A stretch of 5,625 bases of DNA from an uncultured Desulfobacterales bacterium (GCA_945787595.1 CALZJV010000426.1:1-5625); one strand, 5' to 3'; positions 1 through 5,548 are shown, counted from the first letter of the stretch. Translations and numbers: made by a program. Notes: a model not told the origin generated them from the letters alone.

Positions 1-1215
1 CTTCGTGAGTGTATCGCCTTTTCCAAAGAGGAGTCTGTAACCGCCGTCCAATCACTTCTGGGTAAACCGGATCTAAAGGAGGTGATCCTGTTTTCTACTT
101 GCAATCGGGTTGAAGTACTCTTCGTTACCGACAACAAATCCCGGGCAATTTCAACCACAAAAGAATTTATAGCCGATTTTAATAAAATCCCTCTCGAACA
201 ATTTGAAAATGCCCTCTATGTCCATGAGGGAGATGAAGCAGTGCGCCATATTTTTAGAGTTGCTTCCAGTCTGGATTCCATGGTGGTCGGCGAACCTCAA
301 ATCCTCGGCCAGATAAAGGATGGCTATCGGACAGCCACGGCTATAAACACATCCGGAGCTATCCTGAATCGCCTGCTACACAGAACATTTTTTGTGGCCA
401 AACGAATACGCACGGAGACCGGCATTGGTGACCGGGCGGTATCCATCAGTTTTGCAGCGGTTGAACTGGGACGTAAGATATTCGGGACACTGGAAGGTAA
501 AACCGTCTTGCTGATTGGCGCCGGAGAGATGGCGGAGCTTTCCGTCGAACACCTGATTCGAAATAAGGCCGGTGATATATATGTGGCCAACCGGACCTTT
601 GAAAATGCTGTTGCCCTGGCTAAAAAGTTTAACGGACAGGCCCAGAGCTTCGAAGAGATATCAGATTGCTTGAAATTCATTGACATTGTCATCAGCTCCA
701 CCGGGGCATCTGATTTTGTGATCACCCGCGATCAGGTGAAAGGTGTCCTTCGTGGGCGGCGTAGCCGGCCACTTTTTTTTATCGATATCGCCGTCCCCCG
801 GGATATTGACCCGGCAGTAAACCGGTTGTCGAACTCCTATGTATATGATATCGACGACCTAAAGGACGTCATTGACGAGAATATGGAGGATCGCCAGCAG
901 GAAGCCGTCAAGGCCGAACGAATTGTCGATGAAGCGGTTATCAACTTCCGCCAGTGGCATGCCGGCCTCAATGTAGTGCCGACTATCATTGCGTTGAGAA
1001 AAAAAGTGGAGTCTATCACCCAGGCGGAAATAAAAAAAACGCTGCAGTTAAATAAATTTCCCGATTCCGGTGTCGATGCGCTTAACAAAATGGCTGGTTC
1101 TCTTATTAACAAAATACTGCACGACCCCACCATATTCTTAAAAAAGAACGGTATGCTGACAGATAAGTCACTTTATATCGATGCTGTTCGGAAATTATTT
1201 AAATTGGAGGAATAA
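1..1215 (+). CDS. hemA: Glutamyl-tRNA reductase, 5'-truncated by window edge
   Basis: Reduces glutamyl-tRNA(Glu) with NADPH to glutamate-1-semialdehyde, the first committed step of C5-pathway tetrapyrrole (heme, siroheme, cobalamin) synthesis in the cytoplasm. The frame is open from base 1, giving 404 visible residues. The catalytic Cys in STCNR is visible residue 34 and the substrate-site His in RHIFRVAS is residue 83. These match E. coli Cys50 and His99 with the same offset, so about 16 N-terminal residues lie outside the window. Other family signatures are LDSMVVGEPQILGQ (about 91-104), the Rossmann loop GAGEMAE (173-179), ANRT (196-199) and FIDIAVPRDIDP (260-271), followed by the helical dimerisation tail. 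An in-frame GTG at 82 is not the start, because essential conserved sequence lies upstream of it. The C-terminus is intact and ends at TAA. fabD follows on the same strand after 83 bases. Confidence 0.96.
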   Translation, partial: LRECIAFSKEESVTAVQSLLGKPDLKEVILFSTCNRVEVLFVTDNKSRAISTTKEFIADFNKIPLEQFENALYVHEGDEAVRHIFRVASSLDSMVVGEPQILGQIKDGYRTATAINTSGAILNRLLHRTFFVAKRIRTETGIGDRAVSISFAAVELGRKIFGTLEGKTVLLIGAGEMAELSVEHLIRNKAGDIYVANRTFENAVALAKKFNGQAQSFEEISDCLKFIDIVISSTGASDFVITRDQVKGVLRGRRSRPLFFIDIAVPRDIDPAVNRLSNSYVYDIDDLKDVIDENMEDRQQEAVKAERIVDEAVINFRQWHAGLNVVPTIIALRKKVESITQAEIKKTLQLNKFPDSGVDALNKMAGSLINKILHDPTIFLKKNGMLTDKSLYIDAVRKLFKLEE

Positions 1216-1285
1216 TGTCTGATTTTTGGATGCTGGTTCATTGAATAAATAACCATCGACTAGCACCAACAACCGACAGTATTTC

Positions 1286-1292
1286 CGGAGGA
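1286..1292 (+). promoter_or_regulatory. Ribosome binding site of fabD
   Basis: CGGAGGA lies about 6 bases before the ATG at 1299. It is a strong Shine-Dalgarno match and fixes the fabD start. Confidence 0.75.
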
Positions 1293-1298
1293 AATATT

Positions 1299-2234
1299 AT
1301 GAAAAAAACAGCCTTTTTATTTCCCGGTCAGGGATCCCAGAGTGTCGGGATGGGCGAAGAGTTTTACCGCGAATATGATACTGTCCGTGAACTTTTTGAC
1401 ATGACGGAGGAAATTACTCGTATTAAAATTTCAAAGCTCTGTTTCAAAGGTCCACTGGAAGATTTAACGATGACAATTAATTTGCAGCCGGCGGTGACGG
1501 CGGTGAATCTTGCCTGTTTGGCGGCCATCGAAAAGGAATATACCGCATATCACTGTTGCGCCGGACATAGCGTGGGTGAATACAGTGCTTTAAATGCAGC
1601 CGGTGTGATTTCAAAAGAAGACACCATACGACTGGTTTTTAAACGAGGTGAACTGATGCACCGTGATGCAACCCGGCATCGAGGTGTGATGCATGCCATC
1701 GTGGGTCTTCCTATCGATGAGGTTTCTGAGATGGTTTCCGAAGGGAAAAATGACGGTGTCGTATCGGTAGCCAATCACAACACCGAGCTTCAAATCGTGA
1801 TAACCGGGACTGAGAAACCGGTTGCCCGAGTTTCAGCTCTGGCGAGTGCCAAAGGCGCAAAGTCAGTTCCACTGAAAGTTAGCGGCGCCTGGCACAGCGC
1901 ATTGATTAAAGATGCCCAGGACGAATTTAAAGGAAATCTTGATTCGATATCGTTTAGCTCTCCGCAAAAATCCTTATTATTTAATGTCACTGCGGATTCA
2001 TCGGACAATCCGGATGAAATTAAAGAAATTATGGGCCGCCAGTTGTGCAGTCCCGTGCGGTGGTACGACGCCATGAATAAGCTGATAGATGAAGATGTGG
2101 AGGTATTTGTGGAAGTTGGCCCGGGCAGAGTCCTTGCCGGGCTGTTAAAAAAGATCCTGCCCAGAGACCACCCCGCTAAAATTTATAACGTCGCTAATAT
2201 GAAACAACTTGAAAAATTTTTAAAAAATAATTAA
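1299..2234 (+). CDS. fabD: Malonyl-CoA:ACP transacylase
   Basis: Moves the malonyl group from malonyl-CoA to the phosphopantetheine arm of acyl carrier protein, supplying the extender unit for type II fatty-acid synthesis in the cytoplasm. The 311 residues match the usual size for the family. Visible signatures are FPGQGSQSVGMG (8-19), the nucleophile elbow GHSVGEYS with Ser91, Arg116 in KRGELM, which binds the malonyl carboxylate, and the catalytic His199 in GAWHS. ANHNTELQIVITG (158-170) and VGPGRVLAGLL near the C-terminus also fit. These positions parallel E. coli Ser92, Arg117 and His201. The start follows a strong GGAGGA. No other fab gene or acpP is adjacent, so this copy sits outside a classical fab cluster. 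It is probably cotranscribed with hemA given the short same-strand gap, though this is inferred. The stop codon TAA is also the first three bases of an inverted-repeat arm. Confidence 0.96.
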   Translation: MKKTAFLFPGQGSQSVGMGEEFYREYDTVRELFDMTEEITRIKISKLCFKGPLEDLTMTINLQPAVTAVNLACLAAIEKEYTAYHCCAGHSVGEYSALNAAGVISKEDTIRLVFKRGELMHRDATRHRGVMHAIVGLPIDEVSEMVSEGKNDGVVSVANHNTELQIVITGTEKPVARVSALASAKGAKSVPLKVSGAWHSALIKDAQDEFKGNLDSISFSSPQKSLLFNVTADSSDNPDEIKEIMGRQLCSPVRWYDAMNKLIDEDVEVFVEVGPGRVLAGLLKKILPRDHPAKIYNVANMKQLEKFLKNN

Positions 2235-2337
2235 CGGTGATTTTTTTAGTATATCCGTTGTAGCGCAAAAGGTTCATTTCGTGCCCAGAATTTCACTACT
2301 CCATCATTCCATGTGGTACACAACATCATCACCGTTA
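2232..2337. repeat. Perfect 10-base inverted repeat starting at the fabD stop
   Basis: TAACGGTGAT at 2232-2241 is the exact reverse complement of ATCACCGTTA at 2328-2337, with 86 bases between. The left arm includes the fabD stop codon and is followed by a run of seven T (2241-2247). The interior shows only very short hairpins and no open reading frame of note. It could be the ends of a small non-coding insertion, a long-range RNA stem downstream of fabD, or chance. It is not a classical terminator, because the T-run follows the left arm rather than the completed stem. Confidence 0.4.
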
Positions 2338-2441
2338 GAGGCCAAAAAAACAATATGTATTCAATAGCTTGTATAAAATTCGGGACATTGAACTGTATTG
2401 TCTCGTCTGCCTGCGACGGGTAGATTTATTTTATTCTTTAC

Positions 2442-2472
2442 ATGGAATTCGGTCTGTGCTATTTAATTCCAT
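2442..2472 (+). terminator. Weak AT-rich hairpin, possible terminator
   Basis: ATGGAATT (2442-2449) pairs perfectly with AATTCCAT (2465-2472) around a 15-base loop, and a short TTT follows. The stem is AT-rich and the T-tract short, so intrinsic termination would be weak. A competing pairing (TCTG..CT near 2453-2460 with AGCAGA at 2476-2481) overlaps this hairpin. Confidence 0.25.
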
Positions 2473-2544
2473 TTTAGCAGAGCCAATTTCCAAGTTTCGC
2501 GATTAATCAATTTCAATAGGTTATGAGATTCAGATTCGAGAATT

Positions 2545-2574
2545 TTGACTTTTTACGAGATAGTCAACATTAAT
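2545..2574 (+). promoter_or_regulatory. Candidate sigma-70 type promoter of the dksA-like gene
   Basis: TTGACT (2545-2550, 5 of 6 to the -35 consensus) is separated by 18 bases from ATTAAT (2569-2574, 4 of 6 to the -10 consensus). This would start transcription near 2581 and leave a leader of roughly 27 bases. The -35 box is also the left half of a perfect TTGACT/AGTCAA inverted repeat (2545-2567), which could be an operator. Confidence 0.4.
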
Positions 2575-2594
2575 TGAAAGAAATTAAGGATTTC

Positions 2595-2600
2595 AGAAGG
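2595..2600 (+). promoter_or_regulatory. Ribosome binding site of the dksA-like gene
   Basis: AGAAGG lies 7 bases before the ATG at 2608. It is a moderate Shine-Dalgarno match at good spacing and supports that start. Confidence 0.55.
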
Positions 2601-2607
2601 TCCGATC

Positions 2608-2970
2608 ATGAAAAAAAAAGATAAAGAGGATTTTAAAAAACATCTCACCGAAAGGCTCAAAGATCTTTTGAATCAGGCAGGCAATACGGTTTCGGGCATG
2701 ACCGAGACCAAGGAAAATTTTCCGGACCCAACCGACCGCGCGGCCCTAGAAGCAGACCGCAATTTTATGCTGCGAATCCGTGATCGGGAAGCCAAGCTGA
2801 TAAAAAAAATCAAAGAAGCTCTGGAACGGATTGAAAATGATACATACGGAATTTGTGAATCCTGTGGTGAAGATATTTCTATCAAACGGTTGAAAGCCAG
2901 ACCGGTTACAACACAATGCATCGATTGTAAATCCAAAGAGGAAGCTTTGGAGAAAGCCCTTGGAATTTAG
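2608..2970 (+). CDS. dksA: DksA/TraR-family RNA polymerase-binding regulator
   Basis: DksA inserts a coiled coil into the RNA polymerase secondary channel and, with ppGpp, represses rRNA promoters and activates amino-acid promoters. This 120-residue protein has the family layout: a helical N-terminus, the coiled-coil tip DPTDRA (40-45) with Asp40, Asp43 and Ala45 matching E. coli Asp71, Asp74 and Ala76, a second helix containing RIRDREAKLIKKI, and a four-cysteine zinc finger (Cys83, Cys86, Cys104, Cys107). It is about 30 residues shorter than E. coli DksA, with the loss at the N-terminus, as is usual for deltaproteobacterial versions. The intact acidic tip argues for a true DksA rather than a TraR-like or tipless paralogue. 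Its last 11 bases overlap the next gene, so the two are probably translated from one mRNA. Confidence in family is high; the exact regulon is unknown. Confidence 0.93.
   Translation: MKKKDKEDFKKHLTERLKDLLNQAGNTVSGMTETKENFPDPTDRAALEADRNFMLRIRDREAKLIKKIKEALERIENDTYGICESCGEDISIKRLKARPVTTQCIDCKSKEEALEKALGI
2949..2953 (+). promoter_or_regulatory. Ribosome binding site supporting the TTG start of the PHP gene
   Basis: GGAGA inside the end of the dksA-like gene sits 6 bases before TTG at 2960. It supports this non-ATG start, since no ATG or GTG start lies near the beginning of the conserved PHP domain. Confidence 0.55.
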
Positions 2971-3829
2971 CAGTAATGTAAGCATTGACCTTCATATCCA
3001 CACCACAGCTTCCGATGGTACATATACGCCCGAACAGGTTATTTCGCATGCGCATAGGCTCAATTTAAAAGCAATCGCCATAACGGACCACGACACGGTG
3101 ACCGGTTCAAAAGAAGCTTTGCATAGCGGTATTCCCCCTTCTCTTGGATTTTTAACCGGCGTTGAAATCAGTTCGACGCCCCCTCCCTTTTTTCCCGGTT
3201 CCGGAAGTTTCCATTTGCTGGGCTATTCAATTCGTCTCGACGATCCGAAATTGAACCGAACTCTTGAAAAACTACAGCAGGCAAGAAAAAACCGGAATCC
3301 GGCGATTATAAAACGCTTAAATGAATTGGGTATTTCCATTGCCCTGGACGAGGTTCTCAAAGAAGTGGGGCAGGGACAGCTGGGCAGGCCTCACATTGCG
3401 CAGCTTATGGTCAAAAAGAAAGTGGTTGCATCGATTGATGAGGCGTTCGATCAACTATTAGGCACCGGGAAACCCGCTTATGTGGATAAAAAACGAGTCG
3501 AATGCTTCAAGGCGATAGAAATCATACGAGACGCCGGAGGCGTTCCCGTCCTGGCTCATCCCGGTTTACTGGATTTCAAAAATGAAAACCAGATAGATGA
3601 GTTGATAGGTAATTTAAAGAAAGCGGGGATCCAGGGCGTGGAGGTTTATTATTCAGAACATACCCCGGATCAGACTCGCCTTTATGCCGAGCTGGCAAAG
3701 CGCCATAATTTATTGATGACCGGCGGCAGTGACTTTCACGGTGCCATTCAGCCTGAAATCGAAATGGGATCGGGACATGGCGACCTGATTGTTCCTTTCG
3801 AATTGTTCGAGAAGTTAATCCAGCACTGA
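2960..3829 (+). CDS. PHP-domain phosphoesterase, RNase AM/YciV (TrpH) type
   Basis: Metal-dependent phosphoesterase of the PHP family. The closest described group is E. coli YciV (RNase AM, also called TrpH), which removes the 3' phosphate from nucleoside 3',5'-bisphosphates and acts as a 5'-3' exonuclease on short RNA. Metal ligands are readable: DLHIHTTASDG with His12, His14 and Asp19, TDHD with Asp43 and His44, Glu69 in GVEIS, His85 in FHLLGY, His145 in RPHIAQ, His200 in LAHPG, His234, and SDFH with Asp258 and His260. The 289 residues agree with about 290 for YciV. The start is TTG with GGAGA upstream, overlapping the dksA-like gene by 11 bases in a different frame, which suggests translational coupling. 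A short Pro-rich stretch (STPPPFFPGSG, 72-82) lies between the Glu69 and His85 ligands. A histidinol-phosphatase or DNA polymerase PHP role is less likely from length and motif spacing. The substrate is inferred from family. Confidence 0.9.
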   Translation: MEFSSNVSIDLHIHTTASDGTYTPEQVISHAHRLNLKAIAITDHDTVTGSKEALHSGIPPSLGFLTGVEISSTPPPFFPGSGSFHLLGYSIRLDDPKLNRTLEKLQQARKNRNPAIIKRLNELGISIALDEVLKEVGQGQLGRPHIAQLMVKKKVVASIDEAFDQLLGTGKPAYVDKKRVECFKAIEIIRDAGGVPVLAHPGLLDFKNENQIDELIGNLKKAGIQGVEVYYSEHTPDQTRLYAELAKRHNLLMTGGSDFHGAIQPEIEMGSGHGDLIVPFELFEKLIQH

Positions 3830-3902
3830 TTTTCCCTCCCTATTTTTATGCGCACGCCTGCCGGTTCAAATTAATGTAACATTTTATTTGATTAGAAGTT
3901 TC

Positions 3903-4009
3903 GGACACAGATTATCACAGATAAATAAAGATTTTAGAATTCAAGAATTAAAAACTGAAATTTATCTTTAGAAACTAACTCTCCTTATAATCCGTGTTTA
4001 TCCGTGTCC
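3903..4009. repeat. Imperfect palindromic intergenic repeat (CACAGAT/ATCCGTGT type)
   Basis: The left arm at 3903-3922 and the reverse complement of the right arm at 3990-4009 agree at 16 of 20 positions. Each arm is itself a 10-base near-tandem (ATCCGTGT twice on the right, a CACAGAT unit twice on the left). Inside lies a second perfect pair, AGATAAAT (3919-3926) with ATTTATCT (3960-3967). Two of the four arm mismatches become G-U pairs if the minus strand is transcribed. From memory, motifs of this kind recur in intergenic regions of many environmental bacteria, but I cannot verify copies here. It contains no gene. Confidence 0.6.
3986..3991 (+). promoter_or_regulatory. Possible -10 box upstream of rnc
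   Basis: A perfect TATAAT, but no good -35 at 16-18 bases upstream (best is TTATCT at 3962, 3 of 6). It overlaps the start of the repeat's right arm. If used, transcription would begin near 3998 with a leader of about 60 bases. Confidence 0.3.
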
Positions 4010-4059
4010 CCTTAAAAAAACAGACCATTATTACGATAGCGATATTTGTAGGTACACCA

Positions 4060-4761
4060 ATGGAAGCAAAAGATCCGGCCGGTATTGAAAAACGATTGCA
4101 ATACGAATTCAAAGATAAAAGCCTTCTGTTAGAAGCCCTTAGACACAGCTCTTATGTCAACGAAATTTCCGATCCCGATCTGCGGGACAATGAGCGACTC
4201 GAATTTCTGGGTGATGCGGTTTTGAATCTAACCGTCGGCCACATCCTCATGCACAATTACCCAGATATAAAAGAAGGTGACTTGTCGAGAAGCCGTGCCA
4301 AACTCGTGAATGAATCCCAGCTTGCTGAAACGGCCCGATCATTTAGACTGGGCTATTACATCCTGCTGGGCAAGGGAGAGATACAAACCCAGGGCCGGGA
4401 AAAGAACTCCATATTAGCCGATACCTTTGAAGCACTGATGGCGGCAATCTATCTGGACGGTGGTTTCGATGTCGCTTATAAGATCATCGAAAAAAAATTT
4501 CAGCCATTAATAGAACGGCTGGATGCCGCCGACAGTAATTATGATTACAAGAGCCAGTTGCAGGAACGGGTACAAGTCGAGCATGGAGTGACACCCGGTT
4601 ACAAGATCATTCGTGAAGATGGCCCGGATCACGATAAAACTTTCTGGGTGGCTCTGAAAGTGATTGATGTCCGCACTGAAGGAAGCGGAAAAAGCAAAAA
4701 GGCAGCTGAGCAGGATGCTGCTAGAAAAGCGCTGGAGCTGTTAGGAAGTGTCCATCCATAA
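4060..4761 (+). CDS. rnc: Ribonuclease III
   Basis: Cleaves double-stranded RNA with Mg2+, including rRNA precursors and structured mRNAs. With the ATG at 4060 it has 233 residues, normal for the family. The signature NERLEFLGDAVL (44-55) carries Glu45, Glu48 and Asp52, and ADTFEALMAAIYLDGG (120-135) carries Asp121 and Glu124. Together these parallel E. coli Glu38, Glu41, Asp45, Asp114 and Glu117, so the active site is complete. The double-stranded RNA-binding domain spans about 162-230 (DYKSQLQE near its start, KSKKAAEQDAARKALELLG at its end). The frame is open back to a GTG at 3994, but that start lies inside a palindromic repeat and would add 22 residues absent from the family, so 4060 is preferred; a weak TAGGT lies 6 bases ahead. 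The usual partner era is not adjacent. The last two codons and the TAA stop form part of an inverted-repeat arm. Confidence 0.95.
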   Translation: MEAKDPAGIEKRLQYEFKDKSLLLEALRHSSYVNEISDPDLRDNERLEFLGDAVLNLTVGHILMHNYPDIKEGDLSRSRAKLVNESQLAETARSFRLGYYILLGKGEIQTQGREKNSILADTFEALMAAIYLDGGFDVAYKIIEKKFQPLIERLDAADSNYDYKSQLQERVQVEHGVTPGYKIIREDGPDHDKTFWVALKVIDVRTEGSGKSKKAAEQDAARKALELLGSVHP

Positions 4762-4930
4762 ATTGGTTAAAATCAGTTTGGGCACTGTATGATGTTTCCA
4801 ATCCAGAAATGCGGATTTTGGTCCAAGGTCAAGGAAATCAAGCGTTTGTGAGGAGACGTAGCTGGCTACGTCGCACAAACAAACGCGCCGATTGACGCCG
4901 AGATTGGGCAAAAAAACCATTTATGGATGG
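4752..4930. repeat. Palindromic hairpin element A, ends in 12-base inverted repeats
   Basis: CCATCCATAAAT (4752-4763) is the exact reverse complement of ATTTATGGATGG (4919-4930). Nearer the centre, GTTTGTG (4844-4850) pairs with CACAAAC (4874-4880), and GACGTAGC (4855-4862) pairs with GCTACGTC (4865-4872) across a central TG. A side hairpin, CCAATCC/GGATTTTGG (4798-4821), lies in the longer left half. No reading frame spans it. The left end includes the rnc stop codon. It looks like a non-autonomous palindromic repeat or a strong bidirectional terminator; no transposase is nearby. Confidence 0.6.
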
Positions 4931-5106
4931 AAACTAGGAAATAATAGCTAAGGGTTCACGAAGAAATAAATTCACAATTTTAGGTGTTGAGGCGCCCGTC
5001 TGGCAAGGCGCGAAAACGCAGGAATATCTGGATATTCCGAGCTTTCGCAACGCCGCCAGGCGGGATGCATCGTCGTATAAAATGTGAAGTTATTTTTGAG
5101 TGAGCC
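4762..5106. other. Spacer between convergent rnc and VOC gene
   Basis: 345 bases with no supported gene on either strand, occupied almost entirely by two separate palindromic elements (4752-4930 and 4971-5088). About 40 AT-rich bases lie between them. Since the flanking genes converge, the hairpins could also end transcription from both sides, although neither is followed by a long T-run. Confidence 0.6.
4971..5088. repeat. Palindromic hairpin element B, about 118 bases
   Basis: The ends TTCACAATTTTA (4971-4982) and TAAAATGTGAA (5078-5088) are inverted copies differing by one extra A. Inside, CCCGTCTGGC (4995-5004) matches the complement of GCCAGGCGGG (5055-5064) at 9 of 10 positions. GGAATATC (5021-5028) pairs perfectly with GATATTCC (5031-5038) around a central TG. 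Flanking AAATAA (4964-4969) and TTATTT (5090-5095) extend the symmetry past one mismatch. GC-rich mid-stems contrast with AT-rich ends. No coding capacity is seen. Confidence 0.65.
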
Positions 5107-5484
5107 CTAAGTCTGAACCAGTTCAATGGTGATGTTTTCAGGACCCTTAAAAAAGGCGATGGTCAAACCGGCTGCATCTGTGGGTGACATGAAAAATTGG
5201 TAGCCGCGTTTGGTCAGATCATCCCTGGCTGCATGAATATCATCCACTTTTAACCCGATATGATCGTATCCATACGTGGATGGGGATAGGTGATCCCTGA
5301 TCTCTTCATCCACGCGAGCAAGTCTCAGGTTGATATCGATTCCCTGAAGATCCAGGGTTGCCCCATCGGCGGTTCCAAATTTTCGACGCTTTAAAAGCTC
5401 TGCACCAAGGGCATCCGTAAAAAAGCTGATCATCGTTTCCAGATCCCGGCAAATCAAGTGAATGTGGTGTAAGCGATAGGTCAT
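5107..5484 (-). CDS. VOC (glyoxalase/bleomycin-resistance) superfamily protein
   Basis: Small metalloenzyme-fold protein of 125 residues made of two beta-alpha-beta-beta-beta halves (about 1-55 and 70-125). The first half opens with LHHIHLICRDLETMISFFTD, a typical VOC start with a candidate ligand at His7. The second half has YDHIGLKVDD with His75, and the C-terminal strand TIELVQT has Glu121. These match E. coli glyoxalase I His5, His74 and Glu122 in position. The strand that should carry the remaining ligand (Glu56 in GloA) reads GIDINLRL, with Asn52 or a neighbour in place of Glu, so classical glyoxalase I activity is doubtful. Members of this superfamily include lyases, epimerases, dioxygenases and binding proteins; the substrate cannot be told from sequence. 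The start has GGAG 7 bases upstream (5492-5495 on the complement). It converges with rnc and appears to be transcribed alone. Confidence 0.85.
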   Translation of the reverse strand: MTYRLHHIHLICRDLETMISFFTDALGAELLKRRKFGTADGATLDLQGIDINLRLARVDEEIRDHLSPSTYGYDHIGLKVDDIHAARDDLTKRGYQFFMSPTDAAGLTIAFFKGPENITIELVQT

Positions 5485-5548
5485 AGGGTAGCTCCGATAA
5501 ATTTGATTAAGGGTGTTTTCGCTTTGTCAATACAAGTAAAATATCTAG

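Larger units (their letters stand above)
2235..2607. other. Spacer between fabD and the dksA-like gene
   Basis: This AT-rich stretch of 373 bases has no convincing coding potential on either strand. It holds the inverted repeat next to the fabD stop (to 2337), a small CGTC/GACG hairpin (2404-2418), a hairpin with ATGGAATT/AATTCCAT arms (2442-2472), and a likely promoter and ribosome binding site for the downstream gene (2545-2600). The stretch 2338-2403 shows nothing recognisable. Confidence 0.6.
3830..4059. other. Spacer between the PHP gene and rnc
   Basis: AT-rich non-coding stretch. Its first 70 bases show nothing I recognise. From 3903 it holds an imperfect palindromic repeat, and then the probable -10 box and ribosome binding site of rnc. 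No clear intrinsic terminator follows the PHP gene. Confidence 0.55.

Noticed and set aside
82..84. GTG at 82 as the hemA start
   Set aside because: The frame is open to base 1 and encodes conserved HemA sequence upstream (LRECIAFS, matching LRERVSF in E. coli). The GTG lies inside the anti-SD-like stretch and has no ribosome binding site of its own.
324..725. Minus-strand open frames inside hemA, fabD and the dksA-like gene (for example 324-725, 837-1133, 1790-2074, 2673-2936)
   Set aside because: They lie fully opposite strongly conserved genes, have Ser/Arg/Ile-rich compositions typical of antisense shadows, and resemble no family.
3994..4059. GTG at 3994 as the rnc start
   Set aside because: It lies in the right arm of a palindromic repeat and adds 22 hydrophobic residues not seen in RNase III. 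The ATG at 4060 gives the normal length.
4762..5106. CRISPR array or tRNA in the hairpin-rich spacer
   Set aside because: There are no evenly spaced direct repeats and no cloverleaf with a T-arm GTTCRA. The symmetry is two separate inverted palindromes.
5501..5530. TTGACA (minus strand, 5525-5530) with TCAAAT as the VOC promoter
   Set aside because: The -35 is perfect, but the resulting transcription start would fall at or beside the ribosome binding site. It is kept only as an alternative to the TATAAT further upstream.
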